From Paenibacillus taihuensis (GTDB lineage: Bacteria > Bacillota > Bacilli > Paenibacillales > Paenibacillaceae): 64,000 nucleotides of DNA. The translations under genes and the position numbers were made by a program. A model generated the notes under the pieces. It was not told the DNA's origin, searched no databases, and was given only the letters and a program-made list of their open reading frames with translations. The stretch spans positions 24,281 to 88,280 of the forward strand of contig NZ_QTTN01000027.1 in assembly GCF_003386535.1 (NCBI RefSeq), written 5' to 3'. This document shows, piece after piece, positions 47,384 through 56,429 of the stretch. Each line of letters starts with the position of its first letter. Position 1 is the first letter of the stretch.

Positions 47384-49024
47384 CTATCCGCGCATCGTTT
47401 CGTTTGTTTTGATGTGATTTTCGTACTCGCTAGGCGACCAGCCGAAGAATTTCTTGAAGCTTTTGCTGAAATAACTGCCATCGCTGTAGCCGATCGCTTC
47501 CGCTATATCGGCCAGCTTGCGGTTCCCCTCACCGAGCAGCTCTTTGGCCCGATTCATTCGGATATGCGTTATATAGTCCGTAACGGTCATGCCCATCTCT
47601 TTCTTGAATACAGCCCGCAAATAACTGGCGTTAATGTACGACTGCTGCGCCACAAGATCGACGCCCAGGTCAGGGTCACTGTACCGCTCTTCGATGAAGG
47701 CTTTCGCGGATTGCGCAATGATTGAGGATCTTGTTTTCTTGTAGCGCCGCGCATACTGCACCGCTTTGGCGAACAAGGCTTTCATCCAGGTTTCCACCTC
47801 GTCGATGGACGTTAGGCTGCGGATTTCTTTGTAAGGGAAGAAATGCTCGCCGAAGCAATCCTCGATCGGATGCCCTGCTTCCGTCACGTAACCAAGACAG
47901 ATGGATACGAGACTCATACAGATAACATAAGTGTAGTCAATAGACAGCTTCTGCTCCCGGATATGCTGGAACAGCTCGCTTAGCTTCGCATTCATGCGCT
48001 CGTCATCCTGAGCCCGCAGCAACAGCTGAAGCTCATCGCCAAGCTCTGGCGGATATTGAGCACCGCCCGATCCGGCAGCCGACATCTGTTCCCCGTAGGC
48101 AATGACTCGGTCGCTGCCAAGCACGAACTTGTTCTGAAGCGCAGTCAGCGACTCGTAGTAAGAGCTGCGGATTCCTGTTACGCTTCTGTCATAGATACCC
48201 CCAACGCCAATGGTGATGGAGAAATGCAAGTAACGTTTAATGAGCATGCACAGCTTCTCGAACGGTTCCAGTCGAGGTAAAGCGCTCGCTCCCGCATCCA
48301 CGGCTTTGACACCCGTATCAGACATACCGTAGAGACAGATAATTCTGCCCTCTGGCCCGTTAAAGATGATCGGCTCGCCTCCGGATTCCTCCATCGCCTC
48401 TGTCAGGATGTTCGTGACCGCGTATTTCCAAAGCAATCGTTCGCTGACCTCGCTCCACTTGCGGTTCATATCATCGATCTCAATGACTGCCACCGCATAG
48501 ACCGGAGCATCAAGGGTCAGCTGGTAGGAGGCGAGCAGCTCGCGTAATCCTTCGTTCCGCTCCGTCAGCTCCCCATTCACCAGTCGCAACAGCACGCTCT
48601 CCCGCATGAGCTGCAGATGATGCTGCAGCGTGGACTGCTCCTCTCGCTGTTTCAAGTGCTCCTCCTGCAGCTTCAGCATCGTGAGCATCAGCTCGTCCTT
48701 GGAGAACGGTTTTAAGATATAGTCCTCGACGCCAATCTTCAGTGCACGACGCGCATAATCAAATTCATTATGGCCCGTTATTAGCACAATACTGATGTCC
48801 GGGTATAGCTTCTTGAGACGATCTGCCAGCTCCAAGCCATCCATAAACGGCATCGTAATATCTAGCAAAGCGATGTCCGGAGGCGCAGCCTTAGCGAGCT
48901 CCAGCGCCTCTTCTCCGTTCTTGGCCTCGCCGCAAATGCGAAAGCCATACAGCTCCCAATCTAGTGCCGTTCGAAGGTATTCGCGAAACATCCATTCGTC
49001 GTCTGCAATTAATACTTGAAGCAT
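47384..49024 (-). CDS. AraC-type two-component response regulator
   Basis: About 546 residues from ATG 49024 (AAGGAG 9 bp upstream). The receiver domain (1-120) has Asp8/Asp9 (LIADDEWM), phospho-acceptor Asp55 (IALLDITMPFMDG) and the conserved Lys in ILKPF. A central region of about 300 residues is typical of the YesN-like class. The C-terminal AraC HTH pair has VDLVAQQSYINASYLRAVFK and IAEAIGYSDGSYFSKSFKKF. It begins one base after the histidine kinase stop (TGATATG). It is expected to activate the adjacent sugar transporter operon. Confidence 0.95.
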   Translation of the reverse strand: MLQVLIADDEWMFREYLRTALDWELYGFRICGEAKNGEEALELAKAAPPDIALLDITMPFMDGLELADRLKKLYPDISIVLITGHNEFDYARRALKIGVEDYILKPFSKDELMLTMLKLQEEHLKQREEQSTLQHHLQLMRESVLLRLVNGELTERNEGLRELLASYQLTLDAPVYAVAVIEIDDMNRKWSEVSERLLWKYAVTNILTEAMEESGGEPIIFNGPEGRIICLYGMSDTGVKAVDAGASALPRLEPFEKLCMLIKRYLHFSITIGVGGIYDRSVTGIRSSYYESLTALQNKFVLGSDRVIAYGEQMSAAGSGGAQYPPELGDELQLLLRAQDDERMNAKLSELFQHIREQKLSIDYTYVICMSLVSICLGYVTEAGHPIEDCFGEHFFPYKEIRSLTSIDEVETWMKALFAKAVQYARRYKKTRSSIIAQSAKAFIEERYSDPDLGVDLVAQQSYINASYLRAVFKKEMGMTVTDYITHIRMNRAKELLGEGNRKLADIAEAIGYSDGSYFSKSFKKFFGWSPSEYENHIKTNETMRG

Positions 49025-49025
49025 A

Positions 49026-50963
49026 TCATTCGACTCCTTCTCGTTTCTCACTTCGTCCCTCCGTAACCCGGGCAGGATCGGGCTCGTTCAGCATGCCGCC
49101 GAACGCAAGGGGGAGTCGCACGAAAATCTCCGTGCCTGCTCCAAGCTCGCTATTGATGGTTAATCCATATTCTTCGCCAAAATAAAGCTTAATTCGGCTG
49201 TCCACACTTCGCAGTCCGAATGAGCTGCCTGAGTTTCCAGCCGCAGATACCGCGCCTATATGAGCTTCTTCATCAAGCCCTCCTGGCTTAAGCAGCAGCG
49301 GCAGCCGTTCAGGAGGGATTCCAACACCGTCGTCTCGTACGCGAAGCTCCAGATAGTCGCCTTCTCTGCATCCGCTCACCCACAGATGTCCGAAGCTTCC
49401 CTTCGTCTTGAGCCCGTGATAAATCGCATTCTCGACAAGCGGCTGCAGCGTCAGCTTAAGCACGGTACAGCTCATGACATCCGGCTGAACGTCAATCTGA
49501 TAATCGAAAATATCCGCATAGCGAAGCCGCTGAATGCCGAGATAATCCCGCAGTCCCTGAAGCTCGTCCTGCAGAACAATTGCCTCACGCCCCTTACTCA
49601 GGACGATACGGTAATAATCGGCGAGTGACTTGGTTGTGCGCTGCACATCCTTAACCCGGCCAAACTCCGCCAAGGTGTAGATGACATCAAGCGTGTTATA
49701 TAGAAAGTGCGGCTTAATCTGGGATTGAATGAGAGCCAGTTCATATTCGCGTTTCTTCTTCTGTTCAAACCGTACATTGTCGAGCAATTGATTGATACGC
49801 GCGATCATCGTATTGAAACCGGAAGCGAGCAGCCCAAGCTCATCATTGGTCCGAACCGGAAGGCGGAGGCTTAGGTTTCCTTCTTTCACGAGCTTCATAT
49901 TCTTGGTTAGCAATACGATCGGTCTTGCGATCAGCCTGTTTAGAATGCCCGCACCCATCAGCGCGAACAAGAAACATAACAAGCCGATGAAGGCGATCAG
50001 CATCGTAATCTTGCGGCTATCCTCGGTTAGCTTCGTGTAAGGCTCCATGGAGATCATCTTCCATCCGAACTTATCCATCTCTGAGCTAACCACCAGCTGT
50101 TTGCTGCTCTGAAAACGGCCAATAACGGATTGATCCTTCGCCGTTTGCACCCAATCCCGAAGAACCGTATCTTCAATCGGCTTCAGCAGCTTTGTCGCGT
50201 CCGGCGTCGAAACCACCATCCCAGAAGGATCCGTAAGCATGTAGCTGCCTTGCTCACCAGTGCCGATCTTGCCGAAGATGGAGGACAGCGCACTTTCTTT
50301 GATATTAAGGACAAGCCGCCCAAGCTCTTGACCAGTATTAATATTGTTGATGCGTTTGCCAAGGGACAGAACAGGAGCAGCACCATTCACAGTGAGATAT
50401 GACCTTCGTTCCATCGGAAACCAAATATTCTGGCCGCTTGTTTGTTCAATCTGGCGAATGATCGGCGTTTGCAGCACCACCTCGGGTGATAAGCTCGCTT
50501 CAATGTTCGCGGACGTTCCGTATATATTGCCATTATTATCAATGAATGCGGCACTCTCAACGTCCGGGAAAACAAGCAGCGCGAAGCTGAGCTGGTTCGT
50601 AATGAGCGTCGACAACTGCAAGCTCCGTTCGCCGTTCAACTCGCCGTTATGGTTGTCTTGAATCACGCGATTGAGGTTGATCGTCAAACTGTTTGCGCAG
50701 CTCTCCGCATTCTTGAGCATCCCATTAATACGTGTGATGATGAGCGATGAATTGTCCGTTACATTGCTGATCGTCTTGTCTACGATCGCATTCGAATAAA
50801 TTCGATTCGAAGCAAAGCCGAGCACGAGCAGCGGCACGATAATGAGCGGAATATATATGGCGATGATTTTGTTGCGAATCACTTGATTGCGCAGCCAATA
50901 GGGGTACAGCCATTCGAGGATCACAGGTGCAGCGCCGTCCTTCCAGCCTAGGTTAGGACTCAT
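49026..50963 (-). CDS. LytS/YesM-type sensor histidine kinase
   Basis: A 645-residue membrane sensor. Two membrane helices (about 33-53 and 325-347) flank an extracellular dCache-like ligand domain. The second helix leads into HAMP (IARPIVLLTKNMKLVKEGNL) and the His_kinase domain with the phosphorylated His near residue 419 (QSQIKPHFLYNTLDVIY). HATPase motifs follow (PLVENAIYHGLK, DDGVGIPPE, GLRSVDSRIKLYFG). It partners the response regulator downstream. Such pairs in Paenibacillus usually sense oligosaccharides outside the cell, here presumably the substrate of the transporter. Confidence 0.94.
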   Translation of the reverse strand: MSPNLGWKDGAAPVILEWLYPYWLRNQVIRNKIIAIYIPLIIVPLLVLGFASNRIYSNAIVDKTISNVTDNSSLIITRINGMLKNAESCANSLTINLNRVIQDNHNGELNGERSLQLSTLITNQLSFALLVFPDVESAAFIDNNGNIYGTSANIEASLSPEVVLQTPIIRQIEQTSGQNIWFPMERRSYLTVNGAAPVLSLGKRINNINTGQELGRLVLNIKESALSSIFGKIGTGEQGSYMLTDPSGMVVSTPDATKLLKPIEDTVLRDWVQTAKDQSVIGRFQSSKQLVVSSEMDKFGWKMISMEPYTKLTEDSRKITMLIAFIGLLCFLFALMGAGILNRLIARPIVLLTKNMKLVKEGNLSLRLPVRTNDELGLLASGFNTMIARINQLLDNVRFEQKKKREYELALIQSQIKPHFLYNTLDVIYTLAEFGRVKDVQRTTKSLADYYRIVLSKGREAIVLQDELQGLRDYLGIQRLRYADIFDYQIDVQPDVMSCTVLKLTLQPLVENAIYHGLKTKGSFGHLWVSGCREGDYLELRVRDDGVGIPPERLPLLLKPGGLDEEAHIGAVSAAGNSGSSFGLRSVDSRIKLYFGEEYGLTINSELGAGTEIFVRLPLAFGGMLNEPDPARVTEGRSEKREGVE

Positions 50964-50969
50964 TATAGC

Positions 50970-51007
50970 AAAAAAAACCGTCCCGCACCTACTGGGGTAC
51001 GGGACGG
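50970..51007 (-). terminator. Strong terminator upstream of the kinase gene
   Basis: CCGTCCCG pairs with CGGGACGG around a 14-nt loop, and on the minus strand eight T follow (50970-50977). It isolates the two-component operon from the decayed genes upstream. Confidence 0.85.
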
Positions 51008-51031
51008 CCTTATATGACGTATAAGACGCAA

Positions 51032-51115
51032 TTAATTCCGGATCAGATAATCGAATGCGCCCAGCGCTGCTGTTGCACCCGATCCCATCGAAATTATATT
51101 TGCTTATACGGACTA
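51032..51115 (-). pseudogene. ahpF C-terminal remnant
   Basis: The minus strand reads SPYKQI, then after an indel ISMGSGATAALGAFDYLIRN and TAA. This is the end of alkyl hydroperoxide reductase flavoprotein AhpF (family pattern PYKQIIIxxGxGAxAxLxAFDYLIR). Everything before it is missing. Confidence 0.6.
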
Positions 51116-51308
51116 TACCAGATCGTCTTATAGCTGATCTTAGCGTCTTTAGCCCAGAATGGGATTAATCCCCAACGCAGACTCTCCAGGACCCGCTTCC
51201 CTTCACGCTCAACGACGCAAGGTACGGTTTGCGTTGGCGCAGCCTTACCCTCAATATGTAATCGTAGTTCACTTCACCAATAGAGAACATTTCGATGATT
51301 TCATCTAG
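51116..51308 (-). pseudogene. SRAP (YedK/HMCES-like) remnant
   Basis: Pieces of an SOS-response-associated peptidase. LDEIIEMFSIGEVNYDY is followed in a shifted frame by APTQTVPCVVEREGKRVLES then LRWGLIPFWAKDAKISYKTI. The RWGLIPxWAKDxxIxYKTIN block is diagnostic of SRAP. The catalytic N-terminal Cys (MCGRF) is gone. It runs directly into the ahpF fragment. Confidence 0.7.
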
Positions 51309-51425
51309 ATCCCATGGGTGAACTTAGTGCCACATCGCTTATGGCATTTATAAATCCTTGAACCATCTCGTGAAAATGATCACGTAGGCCAGAACTTAAA
51401 TAGTCCTGGCCGTCGCGGCTTGCTA

Positions 51426-51850
51426 TTATTGCTGTGTAAACGTCCACAATTGTTCGTCTGAAACGAGAGACGGCTGCGTCGCTGCTGCTACGTAATAAGC
51501 TCCCGAAATCCCCATATACGTGGGCCGCCCGTATTGTGAAGCAGCATTCCCCACTTCTTGTTGATCAGCTTATAATAGCCATTACCTGCACTCGTGATCT
51601 GCCAGAGCTGATCGTTCAGATTCCAAGACACTGGCGTTGATGCCTCATAGTAAACGTTGCTAATGCCGTTATAACTGTCACCGGTATTGTGCAAGGCGTT
51701 GCTTGAATATGACTTAGGCGTCGGAGAACGTACTATAGGTATCCCCAGGTATTCTGCAGGACCGTTCCCCATTGCTTGTTAATATAACGCGTGAACGCAC
51801 CCATCATCCAATAGTTCGCCATGTAAGCATAGCTGTTAACCTGCCCAATA
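51426..51850 (-). pseudogene. Remnant of secreted protein with ricin-like lectin domain
   Basis: Minus-strand pieces: QVNSYAYMANYWMMGAFTRY then INKQWGTVLQNT; after a frameshift SNVYYEASTPVSWNLNDQLW then QITSAGNGYYKLINKKWG and MLLHNTGG; after another shift TYMGISGAYYVAAATQPSLV then SDEQLWTFTQQ and TAA. The QLWxI/QLWTF repeats with YYKLINKKWG are the beta-trefoil (RICIN/CBM13-like) pattern at the C-terminus of secreted carbohydrate-active enzymes. The 5' part is missing at the junction with tniQ. Confidence 0.65.
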
Positions 51851-52519
51851 TGATACCACTCGATCTTTGATAATCTTTTCTTCACCCCATAATTGCCATG
51901 GTGGTGAGTCTATGCTCTCACAAATGCGATAACCGCATCTACATACATAGCCTGAATTACTCATTAAACTATAACTAATATAGTCTTTGCATTCAGGACA
52001 TTTTTCGACTAGATTGATTTGATGAAATGGACATTCATGTATAAGTAGGAATTGCGTTAAGATACTATGGTAATTCCTAGACATACATTCTTGGCAGTAC
52101 GAAAAATGCGACTTGAAGCCGGTAGTCTTACCCAACTCTTTCCAATGTATTGGGTTGTTGAGTAAGGAGCTCAACCTTTCTACTAAATCAATGTTTACTT
52201 GCAGATCTATATTAGTAAATTGTTTAAACTTAGCCTTATCAATGCCGTACAAGTATAATGGACAACGGTGCTTCTGGTTTTGAGTAATGAATTGTAATCG
52301 TGCTACTCGCTCAATACCGAAAGCTTTGAAGAAAGCAGAGTTGTCGAATGCATTTGCACACTTTATTTTCTCGAAAATGGGCCATGCTGATTCGTATTTG
52401 CTGACCCATGTTTCATCCCAACAAATCACTAGCAACACACCTAATCCTACTCTTATATTTTGATAGATTATTAAAACGAATAGTCGGTATTCAAGTTGAC
52501 CGTTGAAGTAAAAAGGCAA
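51836..52519 (-). CDS. tniQ: TniQ/TnsD-family target-selection protein, short
   Basis: About 205-227 residues. The diagnostic opening of this family in Bacillota, WVSKYESAWPIFEKIKCANA, is present. Zinc-finger Cys/His sets follow: CQECMSRNYH, HECPFHQINLVEKCPEC and VCRCGYRIC. The start is uncertain: the first 25 residues do not look like TniQ, and a GTG or TTG nearer to WDETWV is possible. The protein ends SYWAG at the junction with unrelated sequence, so it may have lost the C-terminal target-recognition region found in longer TnsD proteins. It begins 33 bp after the tnsC stop. Confidence 0.8.
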   Translation of the reverse strand: MPFYFNGQLEYRLFVLIIYQNIRVGLGVLLVICWDETWVSKYESAWPIFEKIKCANAFDNSAFFKAFGIERVARLQFITQNQKHRCPLYLYGIDKAKFKQFTNIDLQVNIDLVERLSSLLNNPIHWKELGKTTGFKSHFSYCQECMSRNYHSILTQFLLIHECPFHQINLVEKCPECKDYISYSLMSNSGYVCRCGYRICESIDSPPWQLWGEEKIIKDRVVSYWAG

Positions 52520-52551
52520 CCGTCTCTACAAAAACAGCTACCTTACAATCA

Positions 52552-53547
52552 TTATTCTAACTTTGAAACATTAAAAGAAACCTCCGAATCAACATATCCT
52601 GCCTTCTTCACGCACTCGACCCACGTAGCAAGATCAATCCAATGATTTTTCTTTTTCGACTCAGCGCCATATTTGGCAAGTGCGTACTTTATGGTAGTAG
52701 TTAGATCTTGCATTCCTACCTCCATCTTCCCTCCAAACCCCCTCTCCTGTCTCACAAGAGCAAAAGCTTCAAAGAGATCATTTGCACAATGTTCAAGTCT
52801 CTTCCCTTCCGCATACGCTTCAGGATAATAATATCTTGTATATGACCATCCGCTTCCTTCAGGATATTCAATCGTATCGTAGCCTTTAAGGCAAACCTGG
52901 AAATCTGTCACAGTTTTTGCTCCAAACAACTCATGCTCGTTAATCATAAATCTACCTACGATATGATTCATCCCTTGTGTCACAAATGATGATTTAGTTA
53001 ATTTAAGCTCCGGCTGACCAACCAATAGAATAATTAACTTAATCTGAAAGGCGTTTAAGTAATTATATAAATCAATCAGCCATTTATAGTGTTGCTCGAG
53101 CAATGCCTGAGCCTCATCCATAAACATAACTATTTGCTTATATTTTGACTTCTCGCCTTTCTCGAGTAGAAATTTTGCTAACCGATCGAATTTATGATTC
53201 TTCTTTCCAGCGTATGGGAATGCATGACCGACCCACAGTAGTAGCCACTCATAGAACACCTCCTCGTTAGCCGTGAATTTATGTTTAGCTGGGATAACGA
53301 AGATGGGTAGCTCATCTCCATATCGCAGAGTCAGTTTTTTCTCGATGTATTTTATAGCTTGTGTCTTACCTCGTCTCTGACGTCCAAATATGATCCCCCC
53401 AGGGGATCTATCCTCTATCCATTCATCTACCTTCCTATATAATCTCATTATCTCATTCGTCGGTACCAAATACTTGTCTTGTATCAGTTGATGTGTACCT
53501 TCCGGTATTGAGGGCCTTTCGGCCTCTCTCACTTGTCCCATACTCAT
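52552..53547 (-). CDS. tnsC: Tn7-like transposition regulator ATPase TnsC
   Basis: A 331-residue AAA+ ATPase. Walker A is GRQRRGKT (residues 55-62), Walker B is IVMFMDEAQAL (Asp143/Glu144), and LIILLVGQPEL holds sensor 1. It bridges the target selector (TniQ) and the TnsAB transposase and enforces target immunity. The stop of tnsB lies 17 bp upstream. The C-terminal tail would contact TnsAB. The sequence looks intact. Confidence 0.92.
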   Translation of the reverse strand: MSMGQVREAERPSIPEGTHQLIQDKYLVPTNEIMRLYRKVDEWIEDRSPGGIIFGRQRRGKTQAIKYIEKKLTLRYGDELPIFVIPAKHKFTANEEVFYEWLLLWVGHAFPYAGKKNHKFDRLAKFLLEKGEKSKYKQIVMFMDEAQALLEQHYKWLIDLYNYLNAFQIKLIILLVGQPELKLTKSSFVTQGMNHIVGRFMINEHELFGAKTVTDFQVCLKGYDTIEYPEGSGWSYTRYYYPEAYAEGKRLEHCANDLFEAFALVRQERGFGGKMEVGMQDLTTTIKYALAKYGAESKKKNHWIDLATWVECVKKAGYVDSEVSFNVSKLE

Positions 53548-53563
53548 TTAAATCCCACTTTTC

Positions 53564-55579
53564 CTAAAACGATATTGGCTTGAAGAAATCCTCCCAGCCA
53601 TCTTCAAGCGTTTCGTTATTATTTACTTGCACTATTACAGTATGCTCAAAAATAATAGTGTTTATAGGGTCTCTTTCCGCAATCACTTCATCAACGCAAT
53701 ATTCTGTATCAACTACTTCTTCATTTTCATCTGTATATTCTTCTGAAAATTTTTCTTGCTCTACTAGTGCCTGTGATTGTTGATATCTTATCTCATGCAC
53801 CAAACGATTTTTGTCGCCTTTGTTTTTACTACTTGCGAGATATTCTGAAAGGGCATGTACATAGTCATCACTCTTTAAGAAAAAGTCTCGCTTTTCACTT
53901 CTTATAAAATTATTAATTAACTTTCTGGTCTCAAGTGAGTGAGGGGCTTTCGACCACTTACCAACTACCCTAAGTGTTCCCAACTCGTTTCCGTTTGGCA
54001 AGAAAGCTCTAAGGAAACGAATGTCCATTAAGTTAATATAGATTGTTAGTTTCTGACGGATAAGCCCTGCACTTTGTGAGAGGACATCGTTCCTATATTG
54101 TGCTCCTTCGTAGTTAATGTAAGGCCTCCGTCCTTTCTCCAGATTCCCCTGAACAGTAACAGTCTGACTCACAATCAAGAGTCCCAGTTCTTTACGCCGA
54201 TACTCCGGTAAGATTCTTGGTAGAAATCCTCCTTCAATCTTATCGCGCATTGCTTTAAGTGGACTCAAACCCGAGTTACCGCTGTGTGGCTCACAATTGT
54301 ACTGTGCTAACATTGCCTCTGTTAATTCCTCTAGATGTTCAATGTTAATTTCTTGTTGCAATGCCTTCAGTTCAGCCTTTTTTCTCTTAGGATCGTTCGG
54401 ATTGCTACCTGTCGTTGAAGGTAGTAAGTGATATCCGTTTACTTCAAGAGTCCGAAAGAACCTCTCTATGAGTCCCCTTCGAAGAGGAGACGCTACAGGC
54501 CCTGCATTAACGAAACAACCTACTGTCTTCGTTAGTTTATCTACCACATTCTTCGCTAAATTCGCTTTAGCGTTGTCCATCCAAAACTCTCTCCAAACAG
54601 CCCACTGAGTTTCAGGGATACTTATCGATGGAAAAGAACCTTCAGATGGATATTGCAAACCTTTAATGGTAAATTTCATGGGCTCATGTGGATGTATCGC
54701 ATTTTGAATGCATTGCAGCACATCCATCTGCGAATATTCAGGCTTAACACATAACAAGTGTCCTAGAACCGAATTTGTAGGAGCATCTATAATAGCAAGC
54801 AACCAAATTCTTTTTAAAACTTTCTTTACTACGTTCCCATTAGGATCTGTGTATCGAATTGTTAGCATCAAATCGATCTTATGTGCATCAAAAATAACTT
54901 TTGAGAAGGGTCTAAAGTTTGTAGCGTAATTTTTTTCCCCTCTGCCTACGGTTTTTGCCATCATTGCTGCAATTTCCCCGAACACATGCTCATTCCCGAA
55001 ATGTCTCTCTTTTAAATCTTTTACATACCTCTCAAGAGAACGCCTTCCTTTGTCAGCTGTATTTCTCGGATATTGATTGGGCTTTATACCAAGTTCTTTA
55101 CACTTTGTATCAAATTGCTTAAGAATGTACTTTACTGAATGCGTCGCTTTTGAAGCTCCATTCCCCGTTCCTAATGCCTTATCGTGAATCAATTTCCTTA
55201 ACTCCGGGAAAGTCAACAACAAGAGATCAAAGGCACCTGCAAAATTAGCTGCATTTGCTTTAGGTAAATCGTTTCGCTCATAGATTTTCACGTGAAGGCC
55301 TGGGTTTAAGGCTCTAAACCCCAAAATCTGATTATTCACATCTACTAAAAAACAACGGTCAACATAACGAGAAATCTCCTTTTTATCGATCCCCGTTGCT
55401 TCTGAAATTTCTCTAACGGTCGCACTATCCCGAAGGTACATCTCAACAGCCGTTTTTCTTGCTTGATATTTATCACAATCTGCTTCATCCCAGCCAGTAG
55501 TATCAACGATTGGCCACTCTGCTAGGTTAAGCAATTCTGGGTCTATCCCCAACTTTTCAAATTTGCTCTTTCTTCTCAT
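53564..55579 (-). CDS. tnsB: Tn7-like DDE transposase TnsB
   Basis: A 671-residue transposase that binds the element ends and cleaves the 3' strands. An N-terminal HTH (SATVREISEATGIDKKEISR) precedes the integrase core. The catalytic triad is approximately Asp233 (IFDAHKIDLMLTIRYT), Asp334 (EFWMDNAKANLAKN) and Glu371 (RRGLIERFFRTLE). The Mu-type beta-barrel (Mu-transpos_C) follows around 490-560. The acidic C-terminal tail (EDGWEDFFKPISF) would bind TnsC. Its start overlaps tnsA by 23 bp. Confidence 0.93.
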   Translation of the reverse strand: MRRKSKFEKLGIDPELLNLAEWPIVDTTGWDEADCDKYQARKTAVEMYLRDSATVREISEATGIDKKEISRYVDRCFLVDVNNQILGFRALNPGLHVKIYERNDLPKANAANFAGAFDLLLLTFPELRKLIHDKALGTGNGASKATHSVKYILKQFDTKCKELGIKPNQYPRNTADKGRRSLERYVKDLKERHFGNEHVFGEIAAMMAKTVGRGEKNYATNFRPFSKVIFDAHKIDLMLTIRYTDPNGNVVKKVLKRIWLLAIIDAPTNSVLGHLLCVKPEYSQMDVLQCIQNAIHPHEPMKFTIKGLQYPSEGSFPSISIPETQWAVWREFWMDNAKANLAKNVVDKLTKTVGCFVNAGPVASPLRRGLIERFFRTLEVNGYHLLPSTTGSNPNDPKRKKAELKALQQEINIEHLEELTEAMLAQYNCEPHSGNSGLSPLKAMRDKIEGGFLPRILPEYRRKELGLLIVSQTVTVQGNLEKGRRPYINYEGAQYRNDVLSQSAGLIRQKLTIYINLMDIRFLRAFLPNGNELGTLRVVGKWSKAPHSLETRKLINNFIRSEKRDFFLKSDDYVHALSEYLASSKNKGDKNRLVHEIRYQQSQALVEQEKFSEEYTDENEEVVDTEYCVDEVIAERDPINTIIFEHTVIVQVNNNETLEDGWEDFFKPISF

Positions 55580-56207
55580 TAATCCTCACCTCCGTCCCAA
55601 AACCGAAATATTCCTTATCAAGACTTGCAGAAATATCCCCTGAATAGATCATGCAGGCAACGGCTTCATACAATCGGGGTAAGCCAATATTTAACTCTTG
55701 GTTCAACTCTCCAACTGTTTTTGTACCTTCTTTTAGTTGTGTGAGAACTTTATAACGGTCAATTTCAACTATCGTACTGTTATTCAGTACATATGGAAGG
55801 AGATCTTTCAAATTTTCCAGATACTTCTCATTACTTCTTATATCTTTCTCTGTCCGAACCTGATGCTTTTTGCCGTGCAGTTCGCACCATTTTTTCTGAA
55901 TACTAATTTGTTTTGCTACAGCTTCGTCATTCAGATCTTGCTCATATTTAATTTCGAAGAATATCTCGTCACCATCTACTTTTTTAATCCACATATCAAA
56001 AATAGATACACCATCTTCTTCAATATGCGCTTCAGCAGGCTGCTCACAAAAAACTTGAATCGTATAATCGGATTCAATTAGTATCCAATGGTCGTATTCG
56101 AGATCACTGAACAGATTTACATCCCTCTTTAATTTGAAACTGTAGACCATCCAATGATTATTTCCATAACGTCCATAACGCTTTCTAATCAGAGGTTCAG
56201 TATACAT
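55557..56207 (-). CDS. tnsA: Tn7-like endonuclease TnsA
   Basis: A 216-residue restriction-endonuclease-like protein that cuts the 5' strands, enabling cut-and-paste movement. The catalytic core is visible as Glu37 (SDLEYDHW), Asp71 (SIFDMWIKK) and Glu85-x-Lys87 (IFFEIKY). A C-terminal winged-helix part (about 150-205, LNQELNIGLPRLYEAVACMI) contacts TnsB/TnsC. Presence of TnsA distinguishes this from replicative Tn5053 or type V-K systems. It is first gene of the module, 77 bp from the first candidate TnsB site. Confidence 0.9.
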   Translation of the reverse strand: MYTEPLIRKRYGRYGNNHWMVYSFKLKRDVNLFSDLEYDHWILIESDYTIQVFCEQPAEAHIEEDGVSIFDMWIKKVDGDEIFFEIKYEQDLNDEAVAKQISIQKKWCELHGKKHQVRTEKDIRSNEKYLENLKDLLPYVLNNSTIVEIDRYKVLTQLKEGTKTVGELNQELNIGLPRLYEAVACMIYSGDISASLDKEYFGFGTEVRINEKKEQI

Positions 56208-56283
56208 TCGAATCCCTCCATACCTTTTTGTTACCAGTCTTGACCGTATGCCGATAAAACAAACTACTTTTGCACTGATTAGA

Positions 56284-56409
56284 GGGATTTTTTTGTCGTT
56301 CGTATGTTATGACGGGATTTTCATGTCGCGAAAAAAAACGACATGAAAATCTCCCCAAATGAAAAAGAACCTTGATATATCAAGGTTCTAATTTGGGATC
56401 TTTATGTCG
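56284..56409. repeat. Transposon-end repeats, candidate TnsB sites
   Basis: A 15-bp motif recurs: GGGATTTTTTTGTCG (56284-56298), GGGATTTTCATGTCG (56314-56328), and GGGATCTTTATGTCG (56395-56409). There is also an inverted copy CGACATGAAAATCTCCC (56339-56355). Copies one and two are exactly 30 bp apart. Between copies three and four lies a perfect palindrome with 11-nt arms GAACCTTGATA (56367-56388), itself enclosed by CCCAAAT/ATTTGGG. Multiple spaced motifs next to tnsA are what a Tn7-like end looks like. The exact terminus (TGT...ACA) was not fixed; ACA at 56343 is one option. Confidence 0.6.
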
Positions 56410-56429
56410 TTGTACTTTCTGCAAGAAAG

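Larger units (their letters stand above)
51836..56409 (-). mobile_element. Tn7-like transposition module (TnsABC-TniQ)
   Basis: Four consecutive minus-strand genes in the canonical order tnsA, tnsB, tnsC, tniQ, with repeated candidate TnsB sites beyond the 5' end of tnsA. The opposite end was not found: downstream of tniQ the sequence runs straight into a secreted-protein remnant with no matching repeats. No CRISPR array, Cas12k or Cascade gene is present between the genes. It is either an end-deleted element or one whose distal end lies outside what I can recognise. Confidence 0.8.
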
